A stretch of DNA of 64,000 bases, from positions 3,472,001 through 3,536,000 of the forward strand of contig JAJQJQ010000007.1 of assembly GCA_028622995.1 (NCBI GenBank), given 5' to 3'. The position numbers and the translations under genes are program-made. Shown piece after piece: positions 1 through 13,800 of the stretch. The stretch comes from Panagrolaimus kolymaensis (taxonomy: Eukaryota > Nematoda > Chromadorea > Rhabditida > Panagrolaimidae). Below the pieces are notes generated by a model. It saw only the letters and a program-made list of their open reading frames with translations, made no database searches and was not told the DNA's origin. The stretch's first letter is position 1, and the number at the start of each line of letters is the position of its first letter.

Positions 1-187
1 TTGCCCTGTATAAGGCCTTACAAAAAATTTTTACGACTTGATTCTGATTGTTAGAAAATAAAATTTTACGCGCGCTTTTTTTTGTAATCCTAAAAATTTA
101 CATTAAATTCTTTTATAACTTAAAAGTTGATTTTATTTTATCTTTCACTGATTTAAACGTGTGGGAATAATCTCTTGTCCCAAAATA

Positions 188-1900
188 ATGGGTAAGTATT
201 TTTTCTTTTATTTTGTGTATGTAATTATATTAATTTACAGGTGCATTACTTGATAAAGTTGGTAATCAAACGCAAGATGTATTCGATAAATTAAGCAATA
301 AAACAATTGATAAACCTCCGAATGTTCATGATTGGTTTACGAACAATGAACTTTTGTATATTATTGTCTCTTCTGAAGCAATCCTCTCTACCATAATTGT
401 TCTAATTCTTGCTGCAATTCATTTGTATTTTGTCATAAGATATGTCACTCATGCTTCACTTCAATCAGATTTATATTGGATTGTATTTCTTTGTCCTGTA
501 AGTTTCTTTTTTTTCTTCATTTATTTTTGTACTGAAAAACTGTTTTTTAGATTGTTTCACTATGTGGTTGCATTGGATTACTAATTCCTCGAACTGGCGC
601 TTTTCTTTATTCCGTTGGTACTGTTTACTTGCTGGTAAGCTTTTTCAGCATACTAATAACTTCGAAAATGATAATTTTAGTTTTGTGCATTCATTCTGGT
701 AACAATAATGACAACGCTATATGGTTCACGAAAAGCAATGTGTCATAAAATGGCTGAAAAGGGTGTTCGCTTGAATCCAAGAAAACTTCCATTGGGATGC
801 TGTCTTTGTTGTATTCGTGATATTAAACCTTCAGCGTAAATACTTCATTTTATAAAACTTATAACCCACAAACATTTTCAGGAGAAACTTGAGAATTCTT
901 GAATGCCTTATTTTTCAAAGTCCAATTCTTCGTGTCATCATTGAAATTTTAAGCATGGCTGTTTATTTCGAACTTGAAAATAAAGACAATGTGTAAGTTT
1001 TTCGTATTTATGATTTTATTCTTAAAAAAACTAATCATCAACTTTAAGATTTTTTACAATTACAAGCGTCGTTTCACTTCTTTCAATGTTGATAGCATCT
1101 TATGGGAGTTATGTGTTAATACCTGCTGGAAGTGTGAGTTTGCTCTTTATTTTTTTTACATTTGTAAAAGCATTTTTAGAAACATTTAACACAATATCGA
1201 TTTTTAACTATGTTCCGAATAATTGATACTGTACAATTTCTTTACAACTTTCAAATGACTATCTTGAACATTCTTGTTGTAATTAACTTTTTTAATGTCG
1301 GCTTCTTAATCAACTTCTTCAGCTCCGGTCAAATAACGGCTTCAACGAAAATTCAATGTAAGTACTTGATTTTTTAAATTTCCAATGTTACTTCTAGTTT
1401 TTTTAGTCTGGGCATCTTTTCTTGCAACTCAAGAAATGCTTATTATTTCTTGCATTTCAACATATCTTTTTCGACCATCGAAATCAGCACTTTTTGATAA
1501 ATATTCTCATTCTGGTGATAAAGCTGCTGCTGTACTTCCTCCTCTCAATAATAAACCATCTCAAAATCCATTCGTGTGTAATCCACCGTTGGCGGTAGCA
1601 ACATCTGTAAAAGACGTTGAATCTGGTTCAAAACAATCAAAAGCTGATGAACATAAAAATCAATCAAAGGAAAAGGTAAAAACTCCTAAAAGCAGTCTCA
1701 AATTGCAAGAAAATGTTGAAAATGTAAATCCAATCAAAATCGACTCACGTGTTTCTTCAAAAGATGGATCTTTGTCTCTAGTTCCAGCATCAACACAGCC
1801 ATCAAAAACTGATCATGAAAAATTATCTTTAACAAAGACTCAATCTGATTTAAAGCCATTAACAACAGAAAATACTCAAGAACAAACAAATAATAATTGA
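188..1900 (+). CDS. Organic solute transporter alpha-like (OST-alpha/TMEM184 family) membrane protein
   Basis: The predicted exons are 188-191, 241-497, 551-634, 681-835, 882-992, 1067-1133, 1180-1357 and 1398-1900, giving 452 residues in one frame. The protein has a short N-terminal lumenal part, then about seven hydrophobic segments with family features. These include a first helix rich in I/L/A, a YWIVFLCPIVSLCG stretch, a cytosolic cysteine cluster (CCLCC, probably palmitoylated) after the third helix, and a Y-G-S-Y segment. The last roughly 130 residues form a Lys/Ser/Gln-rich cytoplasmic tail that is low in complexity. OST-alpha proteins move bile-acid or steroid-like organic anions, or act as multi-pass scaffolds in cilia and membranes. 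The substrate here is not knowable from sequence. The first exon holds only ATG plus one base, so the start depends on the 192-240 intron being real. A poly(A) signal AATAAA lies at about 1933-1938. Family assignment is good; the paralogue is not determined. Confidence 0.82.
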
Positions 1901-2258
1901 ATAATAATTTTTTGCTTTTTACAACTTGATTAAATAAAATATTTTTATAACCTTTTGCTAATTTGTATTATCATCGTTTGGTGAGGAAATAACAAAACAA
2001 TGGAATATAATAAACTTATTCAGAGTTTAGTCAGCTGGAAATTAGTGTTTTCTATATAAATAAGCCTTTTATGTACATAAAGATTTAGGAATGCCTTTTT
2101 ATTAAAATTGTGAATTCTCATTTCATTGCAAAAGAAATTTGTATTGTTTTTCTCAACTTTTGAACCTATGCAAATTTTTGCCCTTTGCCTTTATTGAAAC
2201 GTTTCAGACAAAACATTGCAGTCATTTTCATTTTTTCAAAAACTAACAAATCAAAAAC
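1901..2258. other. Intergenic, 3' UTR of OST-alpha-like gene and promoter of MARCH gene
   Basis: This is AT-rich sequence between two genes on the same strand. It holds the AATAAA at about 1933 just after the first gene's stop. I see no ORF, RNA or repeat of note. Confidence 0.5.
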
Positions 2259-3351
2259 ATGTCGACTCTTGAAGAACAACCATCATCCACCAGTCATCAA
2301 AGTATTTGTTTGAATACTTCTCGCTCTTCCAATGGACAACGCCTCTGTCGTATATGTCAATCCGAAACTGGTGTTATGGTTAGACCTTGTGCATGTGCTG
2401 GTACAGTAAGTTTTTATTTATTTACTTCTGGGTTTCTTTCTTTCTTATTTCTGATTATCTTCGATGCATTTAATAAAAACACTATTAAAAAGCAAAAATA
2501 TCTTTTATTTTTATTTTAAGGGCGAAAGTCGGAGGGGAAAGAAAAAGTTTTTTGATTAAAGTTGATTCACTCAAAAAGTTGGAAGAAAAGCTATAAAAAA
2601 AGATTTATTATTATTGCTTTTTTAGTTGCAAGAATATAAATCTTGCAAAAAATGAGGAAAGATTTTGCGAAGGCAAAGTTAAAATCGTGATTAACCCACT
2701 TATATATAATGCATCGACGTAAGTATGAGAGTGAACTCAATTCGATCAATCTTAGATGACGAAGAATTTTTTATCAATCCTTATGGCTAACATAAAGAAA
2801 CAGAAATTAATCATTTATGGATCATTTTTAGATGGCTGATATTCATCAAAGTTGTTTGAATGAATGGGTTTCTCGATCACGTTCTCAAAATTGTGAAATT
2901 TGTAAAGAATCTTATGCTCTTTCATCAAAACAATTTCGTCCTCTTCGTGAATGGTCAAAGCCACAAATTACTTTTCGAGTAAGTTTTTATAGCTTTTCTT
3001 TTTTTCTTATTAATCCAAAGCTTTTTTTTAGCATTGCCTTCTCCTTGCATCTTTAGCTTGCTTGGTTTCATCTCTCGTTAACATTTATTTAATTTGTGTC
3101 GAACGTAAATTTTTTGAAAGAGTCTTTGTTCGTGGTTATCCTCCAAGAGGTGGTGATTCAGGTCGATTAGGTTTGCCTTTTTTTAAATTGTGAGAATTAT
3201 TCCAGTATAATTTCATTTTTTAGTACTTGCTTTAATTCTGGTCATATTAATCGGATGTCTTTTATCAGTTCTTTATGGCGCAATTGGAGGATATTTTGCT
3301 CGTCAACGTGTTGTTCGTTTCATCAATAATCCAAAGCAAATCAAGGTATAA
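2259..3351 (+). CDS. MARCH-type RING-CH E3 ubiquitin ligase, two-pass membrane protein
   Basis: Exons 2259-2405, 2832-2978, 3032-3170 and 3224-3351 give 186 residues. The first two exons encode a RING-CH finger with the C-x2-C ... C-x-C ... H-x2-C ... C-x2-C order: CRICQSE, CACAGT, then HQSCLNEW and CEIC. The tryptophan after the fifth ligand (LNEW) is typical of the MARCH class. Two hydrophobic segments follow (HCLLLASLACLVSSLVNIY and VLALILVILIGCLLSVLYG), as in membrane MARCH proteins that ubiquitinate other membrane proteins in the endosome or ER. The zinc finger is split by a 426-bp intron exactly after CAGT. The stop (TAA at 3349) directly follows a GTATAA that could be read as a splice donor, so a longer C-terminus by further splicing is possible. 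Confidence 0.85.
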
Positions 3352-4736
3352 TTCAAAGGATTTGGTTATGATATATATATTTTATTTTGATATTTTCGAA
3401 TGTAAAAAAATGTAATGAAATAAAATGGTAATTCACTTGTAAAAGCATCGACGCGAAAGAAAAAAGACGAGTTACCTACGTAAAAGGGTAGAAAAGAAAG
3501 TGTTGCAAAAAGCAATCAACGGTTTCAATTTTATTTTTTCATAAAACTGTTTCCGGATTTTTTGATGAAAGAAAGAGCGATGCCATAAGTGTGAAAAGAG
3601 AAAGGGAGAGAGATATGTGAAGATTTCATAATTTGTAAATAAATATACATTGCATCAAAGGAAAAGAAGCGCCAAAAAAGTGTGTTTTACAAGGCGGAGA
3701 TTGCACAAAAAAAATACGAAAAAAAGAAAGCAAAACATATAAGAAAAAGAAAAACGATCAAAAAACCAACAACAGGCGGTGGCTTTTTAGGGGTCTGTGT
3801 TTTGTCTTTCTCTCTATCTCATCTTTCTATTTTTGCCTTAAGGAACCAAAAAGCAACACAACACTCTGTGTTATTTTCTTCTTATTTTGATCAACATTGC
3901 TTTATCTTCCCTTTATCTCTTTTTTCTTGCGCTTCATCAAAGTAATTTGGTTCATTTTCCTTAGGGACATTATTTCATTGCTGATATGAGACTTGAGCCA
4001 ACGTCGTCGATAATAATGATGGGATGATTCTTGATTAATTGCTTTTACCTTTTTTTAAATTTCAACCTGTTGCTCACTTGCTTGCTATCATCCTTTCTTC
4101 TTCCAAATACCTCTTCTTCTCTTCTTTTTTTGCATCGCTTCTTCCTTATGCCATCTTTTTGTTAAATAATTTATTAACAGTCAGTTGTTTTTGCTTTGAT
4201 TTCATGCCTTTTTTATAATTTTTTGTGGAGTTACTTTATTGATTTAAATCATTAAAAAAATTCGTCGTCTATTTTTTCTTTCAATTTAATTAATAGAAAG
4301 AAAGATTTGAAAGGCACTAATTAAGTATTTATGAAATTTTAATAAACTTACTTATTTTTTTTGCTAATGGCCTATTTTGTATTTACGCGTGAACTCATTA
4401 CGTAAAAATTATGAATAATAAGTGCACCATCGCCGCCATCCATGATGGACAGTTTTTTGAATGGAAAAAAGGTGCGAAGGAAAATTTTTATGAGTTGATA
4501 ATCTTTGATTCGTGATTACTTTTTTTCGAATTGCGATTTTTTTTTGTAGCTACAATACGCAGCTTCTATAGCCGGATCAAGAAAATATAATAATTTCCCG
4601 ATTTATATTAAATTTAGCATTCTTCGTGTTAGACCCAAATGTTACATTTTTATTTAAACCACCATTTTTAGTTAAAATTTTCAATTTAATTAATTCCATT
4701 ATTTGATCTTAAAAACATTTTAAACTTAAAGCCAAA
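3352..4736. other. Intergenic region upstream of hemicentin
   Basis: These 1.4 kb of AT-rich sequence probably carry the hemicentin promoter and 5' UTR. The ORFs here are lysine- or phenylalanine-rich, in keeping with base composition, and have no splice partners. I see no convincing TATA box, RNA gene or repeat. Confidence 0.45.
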
Positions 4737-7700
4737 ATGAAAAGGCCGCTGCTGTGGCCGCCGTTAGTGGCAATACAATTGTTATTGTTTTTGTTACTAA
4801 CGGCTTCAAATGCCACTGATTTTACTACATATCATCATGAAGATGTACCCAAACTTGATCTCGATCAATCCCATGTTGGAATGTCATCTCTTACATTTGT
4901 GTTTGATCGAACTGGTTCAATGTTTGATGATTTGGATCAAGTTAGACGAGGAACAGAAGGGATTTTTAATACTGTTATGAAACAACGAAAACGTTTTATT
5001 TATAATTATGTTTTGGTTATGTTTCATGATCCGGGTATGCCTTTTTTGCTTTTAACCAATATGTCTTTTTTGAAGTTTAGTTTCTTATACGTCAGGTGTC
5101 TGGGGAAAATAAGAAAACGGATATCACTTTCATTTTTTTAAATGTGAATATGACTCATAAAAATAGTGTTAATCATAAATAAACTTTCTTGACCTTTGAT
5201 CAATAAAAAAAATTAAAGGATAATTAAGAAGGGGTAATTTAACAGTCAATGAAAAGCTAGTTGGTTAATAAATCTTCGACTTTGAAATGCACTTTATGAT
5301 TGACTCAAAGTACTATGTTCAAACTAAAAACGCTCACTGCAATAAAATTTCTGATTCAATTTTGAAACATTGCCCTTTAATAAACGTTGAATTTTAAACT
5401 ATTTTTGTCTTCCTTCTCAAATTACATTTATTTTTTTCTTTGACTTTGCAATTCAATCAGTTTAAATTTCATTTTAATCTTTCTTTAATCCTTTTAAATA
5501 AATTCTTCTAATTTAAAAAATCTCGAAAAGCCTTTCTAATTTCTATAATTTTTGACAGAAAAAATCAACCGAAAATAAAACCATCTTTAGTTCCTCGCAT
5601 TTAAAACATTTCATTGATAACATTTCATTGATGTATGTAATTTTCGAACAATAATGATTTTTGCGCAAAAAAAAAATGATGCAAAATAACTCAAATCAGA
5701 TTTCTTTAGTTTTTAGCCAAAAAAACTGAATCAATGAAACAAAAATGGTCTTTTTATTTTTTGTAAAGGTCAAGCAGCCTAAATTCTCTATTTTTGCTAT
5801 TGAAAGCTGTTTTAGAAAAAAAGTGTAAAGGAAAGGAAGCGTTGAAAAACAAATGAAAACACAACATGCAATGGCTACTTTTTTTTCTGCAAAAATTTTT
5901 AAAAACTAAAATAGGAACTGTTGAATAGAAAAGAGGCAAATGTCATGGGAAAGTTTATAAGAAGAAAAAGATGACCAAAAATTAGTAAAATGTATTTATT
6001 TTGGAAAATCATAATTTTATAAGTAATAAGGCAAAAAAATATATATATTAAAAAACATATTCCTTTAATAAAGAAGGATGAAGGCTTTGTGCACAACTTA
6101 GCATGCAGCCTTACTTCATTTAAATAATTTAAAAAAAATGATTGCTTTTAAAAATATTTCAGATGTTGATGAACCTTTAATTACTACCGAACCTCATCGA
6201 TTCCATCAAAAATTGCGTCATGTTAATCTGTCTGGTGGACAAGATTGTCCTGAAATGACTCTCACAGGTAATCATCAAACTTTACCTTTATCGCCTCCGA
6301 ATTTTGCGTCATTTTTTTTTTTCTGACCTCGTAAACGGGGAACGTTTGATGAAACACTCACTCGTCAGATGGTGGCGTTCACTTTTACGATCGTCGCCCT
6401 TTTTTTTATTCGCAACATTTGTGTTGAAAAAAATTCGCACCATTTAACAAAATTAACGATCTTCAACGAAGAAAAAATGAAAAGTGAAAAAATTCAACAA
6501 AAGAAAAAAGCAATTCTTTTTTTAGGTATTAAAAAGGCTCTTGAAGCTTCACTACCTGGATCATTTGTTTATGTATTTACGGATGCACGATCAAAAGATT
6601 TTCATTTAATTGATACCGTACTCAATTTAATTCAAGAAAAACAATCATCGGTCAGTTATTTTAAAATAATAAAAATAATGTTTGTAAAAAGCAATATTTA
6701 AATTTGACAAAAGTAAAAAAAAACACTCCAAAATTTTATAGGTTGTTTTTGTGATGACAGGAGATTGCGGTGATCGAGAGCATGAAGGTTATCAAGTTTT
6801 TGATAGAATTGCTTCAGCTTCATTTGGACAAGTATTTCATTTACAAAAATCTCAAGTTACCCAAATTTTGGAATATGCTCGTCATTCGGTTTCTCAACGA
6901 AAAGTTCATTTATTATATGAAGTTCGTGAAACAGGAAGAAGTAACACTAATGAAATCCCAGTTGATTCACATATGAGTGAACTTGCTTTATCTCTTGCAA
7001 TTACACCGTCAATTGATGATAAATTATTACAATTAACTATTATTGATCCTAAAGGTAATGGATATAAAAAACAGATGATTATTTTAATTATGTTTTAGAT
7101 CAAGAACATAGTATGCAAGCATTCGCTCATCACAACACAACCGTAAATTTAAATACAGTTAAATTGGTGCGCATCAAGGACCCAATCCCTGGAATTTGGA
7201 AAGTTAAAACTGCGAGTAAAAGTCGAAATACTCTTCGAATCTTTGGTCATGGAGATATTGATTTTAAATATGGCTTCACATCGGTTCAAAATCCAAATCA
7301 AAGGATTGAACTCACTCAACCTCGACCTTTTGCAAATCAAAATGCCTTCCTTTGGATCAACATGACGGGTCTTCTTTCGCCTGGTATCGTTGAAAGAATT
7401 TCAATGGTGGATTATCAAGGAAAAGAAGTATATGGTGCTAAAGCTGTTGTATCTCGTCACAACCCTTCCCTCTATGTTGTTGGACCATTTTTGCCACCAA
7501 AAAAGAATGCATTTTTCTTTGTTAGAGTTGAAGGCATTGATGATAAAGATTATAAATTTGTTCGAATTGCTCCTGTTGCAACTTCGGCGATGGAACCAAG
7601 TGGTCCAAAAGCTTCTATGTTACCCGTCACTCCTGCAACTTTGTATAAACCTGTAAATTTAACTTGCAATATTGAATCCAGCACTCCTTTTGAAGTGCAT

Positions 7701-7869
7701 TGGAGACACGGAGAAAAACGACTCACTAGTGGTCCATTGTTTTTTCAACATTCAGACACTTCGACATTTCCGATTTCACGCGTCACTCCTTCATCAGGTG
7801 GAAGATATTATTGTGAAGTTGTAAGCCCTAATGGAAATCATACAGCTCATACTGATTTGGATACTTTTG
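4737..7869 (+). other. Hemicentin N-terminus: signal peptide, vWA domain and hemicentin-specific linker
   Basis: A Leu-rich signal peptide occupies about residues 1-27. A von Willebrand A domain follows, with the MIDAS-type start FVFDRTGSM (the DxTGS form used by hemicentins). Further strands read [28 protein letters not shown] and [17 protein letters not shown]. The spliced junctions, for example after FHDP at 5034 and after the GGQDCPEM block at 6267, match the family exactly. The next 200 or so residues (to about 7590) are the conserved linker that precedes the first Ig. The first Ig begins near 7600 with cysteines in NLTCNIE and RYYCEV. Confidence 0.93.
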
Positions 7870-10800
7870 GTAAAAAAAATCTTAAGATTGTAAAAATTAT
7901 AAAGTATTTCTTATTTTAGAACCTCCACCAGAAATTGTTTCACTTCGAAATGCCACCGCTGTTTTGAGTGGTCAAGCAATGATGCATTGTCAAACCCAAA
8001 CTCAAGGTACTCGTTACATTTGGTATCGTAATGGTTTCCCTATACCACCAGGTCATGGAACTGTATGTTTTAATTTTGTTTGTTAGAATTATGGATAAAT
8101 CTAATTTTTAGTATGCTCATAATAACGGTTCATTGGTAATTTACAACACCCAAAAAGTTGATGCTGGAGCATATATGTGTGAAGTCAGAACACGTGGCGG
8201 TGTTGCAAATGCAACTATTTATCTTTCAATTCTTGAAACACCAACTGCAAGGATAACTCCCAAAGATATGTTTGTCATTGAAAATAGGCCATTTGATTTG
8301 AACTGCAGCGTGACAGGCACTCCACCTCCTCGAGTTCAATGGTTCCATCAAGGTGCTCCAATTGATGCTACAAGAAACAATGTTTATCGCATCGATCAAT
8401 ACAGTAAGTTCATGTCTTGTATTTCCTTTAAAATAATACTTTTCAGATAACTTACACGTTTATCCCGGAACCCCAATTAAAGGCATATTTGAATGTCGAG
8501 CTGATAATGTTGCAGGCACAGCTTCAGATTTTTCAAATGTAAACATTGCTGAAAAACCAATCGTCAATATCCCTCGAGATGAATATTTACTTGGTCAAGG
8601 TGATAATGTTGTATTGGAATGTCAAGTTCTTCGAGGTCAACCAACTCCACGGATTCATTGGGAAAGAAATAACTTAGTTTTTACAACTGAAGGTAGTGGT
8701 ACTTCCAAATATGTTTATCAAAAATATGGAAATCTTCATATTCGAGTAATCTTTTAACTAAAAATGAATTTTTTATAAGATCTCTTTTATTTAGGGAGCA
8801 TCTGAAATTGATGCTGGTGAGTATACTTGCATTGCTGAAAATATCGCTGGCAAAGATATCAAAACAACACGTGTAAATATTGGAATTCCACCAAATGTTG
8901 TTGCATCACCACCAAAAATAGAAGCAACCATTTTCAAAAGCACCCAAATTCCATGCAAAGCGCTTGGAAATCCACCACCTTCTGTTGCATGGTATCGCAA
9001 TGGATCACCAATTGAGAGCCATGATTCACGCTTTACAATTTTGCCAAATGGAACCCTTACTATCGACAGTAAGTTTAAAGATAAAATTTATTTAAAAATC
9101 AACAAAATGAACAAAAAATAACAAAAAAAGTTACGCGTTAAAATCATTATAAGCATCATTAAATTTTTCACCTATATTTTGGAAGATAGTTTCAATAAGA
9201 TCTAAAGCTTCTAAAAGAGCTTTTCCAGCATCATAATTTTCTTTTGTTTGAATTCGAATCAAAATATCATCTTCTAATGGATGAGGAACATTATATCCAG
9301 CAAATTCTACACCATCCCTAAAAATTACAAAATTAAAGAATTTTCAATAATCAAAAGACTTACATATCAGTTAAAGCATGAGTTAAGCAATTTCCCAAAG
9401 TATGATCTTCGCCTTTCACAACCAAAGAAAGCATAGTTTTGTCCTTTTCATAACTTTCTTTATCAATCTGAAAAAATAATATATATTTAAAAAAAAGCAA
9501 AGTGTTAAACAATAACTTACAATTTCGATTCTTCCATTAAAGCTATAAGCCATTTTGTAATGTCAGGATAAAATTTAATCAATAAAAAATTAGGATCGAA
9601 TAATTCAAAGAAAAAAAAGCAACTGCTTCAGCAACTTTATTTTTTTTCAAATAAATTTTTTTGTTCTTCTTTGAAAGCTTGCATTGGTGTGTCGCTAAAC
9701 GCCAGCAATGACACACATTTGAATTTCAATTCAATAAATCGAATTACGAAAGATTTTTAAAATTTTTATTTCTACGAAAAATGTTTTTTTAGATATACAA
9801 TACAATGATTCTGGTATATTCGTATGCCGAGCTACAAACACATACGGTACTCAAGACCGCTCAACTCAACTTTTTGTTGTTGGATTAGGTAACATATAAT
9901 AATGTGTGTCCAAAAGTTACCTAAAATAATTTTTTATTTATTTTAGAAGCTCCTGTGCTAAGTACCATTCCCCCAGAATTACAAGTATTAGAAGGTAATG
10001 ATGTGAGAATTGATTGTATCATCGTATTGGGAATTCCATTCCCAGATAGAATTTGGCTCAAAGATGGAAAACCTGTAAAAGAATCCTTGACACTTCATGT
10101 TAGAGCATTATTTTTAATTTATTTTTCATAAAATGTTTTTTAAGGTTGATGGCGATGGAGCTTTGGTTATTAAAGAAGTTGGGCCAGCAGACGAAGGAGC
10201 TTATACTTGTCAGGCTAAAAATGTCGCTGGCACAACTTCTCTTAATTCACGCGTCGTTCTCATTTGTAAGTCTAATTTTCTCATCATGAATATTCGGGGG
10301 AATCTAAAATTTTTGAGAGTAGAAAAAAAAGCTCGTCGATGTGTCTTTTTGTTATGTGTGGTGGTTTATTTTTTTGCGTGTGAAAAAAATAAGTGTGAAT
10401 GAATTTTTTTATTCATTTGGTTTTTTATTTGTTCCCTGTGTCCAATCTTCTCTTTTTATTTTTCAGCTCGACCACGGATTGTAGCAGCAGGATTACGTGC
10501 TGAAATTGGTGTTGGTCCTGGTGAAAGCTTAGATTTACCTTGTCCAGCTGTAGGTAATCCAAAGCCGAAAGTTGCATGGCTTCTCAATGGACATATTATT
10601 GATCCACAATCAAATGAATACAGTATTTTGGTGAGAAACAATGCATAAATTTAAGTATTATAAAATTTATATTTTAGCCAGATAATTCTTTGAGAATTGC
10701 TCGGGTTGGTAAAGGTCATACAGGTAGGCCGTCGCATTAACTAAATAGCAATTAGCCATTAAATAAATATTATTAATTTTTTTTTGTCGAGATTTGAACC

Positions 10801-13800
10801 ATTGATGGAACACAAAAAGAATATTATATTAGTTAAACTATAATTCAAAAATACCTTTTAAGACCGTTGGATAATTAGAAAGCCAAAGATTTTAACATAA
10901 AAAATTTTTGATTTAATATTAAAATCATTTTTTTTAAAGATCATCTAATAATAAATTATAATTCAAAGGTTTGTGGACTTGCAAGGCTGTAAACGTCGCG
11001 GGTGATATTAGCCATGATACAAAAGTTAGCGTTCGCACTAAACCTGAAATTTCTCCCACTCAAACATCCTTCAACCACGTTATTGGTGATAGTGTTGTCA
11101 TGTCTTGTGAAGTTGAAGGCGAACCCAAACCTGAAATTATTTGGTTTGTTTCTTGCTGACAATAATTTCTATTACGCATAAGCATTTTCAGGTATCATAA
11201 TGGAGCGACGGCTTCTTATGAAATCGATTCGGAAGGAAGCCTCATTATTGATAATATTGATGAACGACACAAAGGGGAATATAAATGTGTTGCCATAAAT
11301 GATGTTGGAAGGGATGAAATGTCTATGAATTTAACCATTCACACTGCTCCAATCATTGAAGGCGATGATATTCCTAAGACTTTTGTTATCAATGTAAACG
11401 AAACCGCAGTTCTTCCTTGTCCTGCAAGAGCCACTCCACCACCAATGAGAACGTGGCTTTATGATGATGAAAGAATTAAATTTTCACCTGAAACTCAAAA
11501 CTATGCACAAATGGATGAAAATGGCTCACTTCTGTTGAAACAAGTCCAGCCAGATCATGAAGGTCATTATGTGTGTCATGTCTCAAATTTGGCTGGCGAA
11601 GATTCGATTGTTTATAAATTGACAGTTCAAACTCCACCAAGAATTATCTCCGATGTCCCAGGAACAGTTGACATCGTACTTGGGCTTGGGATGGAGCTTC
11701 CATGTCGAGCTGTTGGTACACCCAAGCCAGTTGTTAGTTGGCAAAAAGATGGCTTTGAAGTAGGTTTTGCAATTTTAAAAACATTTATTTACATATTAGC
11801 TTTAGATAATCCCCAACAATAATATTCAAATTGATTCATCTGGTTTACTTCGAATTCCCACAGTTTCTCTAAACGATGAAGGCCATTATCGATGTTCAGC
11901 TCGAAATCCTGCTGGTGAAGATTTTAGAACCACAAATGTCGTTGTTCAAGAGTCACCACAAGCTTTACCCTCTCAAGCGGATGATTTTACATATGTTCAA
12001 GGCGAAGAAGCCGTTCTCCGTTGCGAAGTTCGAGCATCTCCCAATCCAACATTCCGTTGGTTCAGAGGAGAAGATGAAGTCCATCCAAATTCTGACCGCC
12101 ACATAATTCGTCCAGATGGAACTTTAGTGATTTCAAATGTTGGAAAAGATGATCATTTAATTTATCGATGTCGAGCAGAAAATGCCGCAGGTTTCACTGA
12201 AATCCCGATGAGACTCAACGTCATCATTCCACCAGAAATCACTGATTCTGATATCGTGGATTTAGAAACTGTTCGAATTCATGATCCTTTCTCACTTTAT
12301 TGCCCTGTAATTACTTATCCCGTTCCAATGATTGATTGGCAAGTCAATGAAAAATCCCTTGATGATAATGATCCCAACATTGCTTTTTCGGATGATAAAC
12401 GCCGATTACGAGTTATGCAAGCTCGAATAACTGATTCTGGGGTATATAAATGTATTGCTCGAAATAAAGCTGGTGAATCATCAAAAACTTTCCAAGTGGA
12501 AGTTCTTGTTCCCCCACAAAAGAATGAAACCATTTATTCAATAAAACAATCAGCTCTCGAACATCAAAGCCTTGAATTTGGATGCCCAATTAGTGGAACT
12601 CCAACTCCTACAATTGAATGGTATGTCAATATGGTGCCACTTGCACCAGGAAATTCTCGAAGCGGTGTTACTGTTAGTTCAGATGGAGAAAAAATTATTA
12701 TCGAAGATGCCCTTCTTGAGCACGACGGGTCTTTTACCTGTGTTGCAACTAATAAAGCTGGAAGCCTCCCCGTTGATATCGATCTCTCCGTTTTGGGTAA
12801 GTGATTTTTTATTTCAAATTTACAAAAAATAAATATCTATTCATTGGATTTTCGTTCAATTCCACTGACGCTAATTTGTTGCAACAATTGAGCTTTAGAA
12901 ATTTGTCTACGCATTTGTGAACCTTCAACAATATTAGCTGCCACCTAAAAGTAGCATTTTTTTAGTTTATTTAAACAAACTTTATCGCAGCAAAGAAGCT
13001 GTTAAAGCAAAAATTAAACTCTTTAAATTTATAAACCCTACTTGTTTAACTTTAAGTTCTTTAATTTCTTTATGAATTACATCAATTTCAATTCCAATTT
13101 GTTCCCCAATTTTTTTGAAAACCGCACAATTGCATAAAATCGCGACCAAAAGAAGTCCAATATTTCCTAAGTTCATAATCTTTTCGGGTGATTTTTTAAT
13201 TGAAATTGCGGAAAATGAAGCTGAAACCTTACAAACATTATTATCAATTATTTAATTTTTTAACTAACGGAAATTGATGGCAAATGAGACTAAAAAATCT
13301 CGAAAAATAATAACGGCACCAAAAACATAAACTGCAGCAAAAAGCAATAAAAATGAAACATGTTTGAACCTTCGCAAATTGTACCTAAAAGTTTATTTTC
13401 TGGAAAGCGATATTTTGGTTGCAAGACTTACACATATCGGCAATGAAATCCGCTAAAAATAAAGAAAACGCCTAAAATGATTAAAGGCACAAATTGAAGC
13501 CATTTTGTTGGTACAATATAAGCCGCAACACAATTCCAGCCAATGCACCACTAAAAAAGTTAATCCTCGTCAAAAGTTTGTAACAAAAAACTTACAACTC
13601 CAAGACCAAAATAAAATGTTTTCATATCATTGATATTATTCCAAAATGTTTCAACACTTTCATCACCCTTTTTAGTTGTTTCCCAAAATGAAATTAAAGT
13701 ATCCATTTTTGATAATTTTCGCTTTCCATTTAAATCCTTAAAAAGTTTTTTTTAAAGTTGTGTGAGTCTTAAAAAAGCTAACTTTTGCATTTGAAATTGA

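Noticed and set aside
9131..9553. Calling this gene RPB11 rather than RPAC2
   Set aside because: The FAGYxVPHPLE string fits RPB11, but the short N-terminus and the C-terminal helix fit RPAC2 better. A phylogeny would decide.
10780..10860. GATTTGAACC at about 10793, which resembles the T-arm of a tRNA on the minus strand
   Set aside because: The flanking bases do not form the 5-bp T stem, and no D-arm, anticodon arm or acceptor stem can be built around it.
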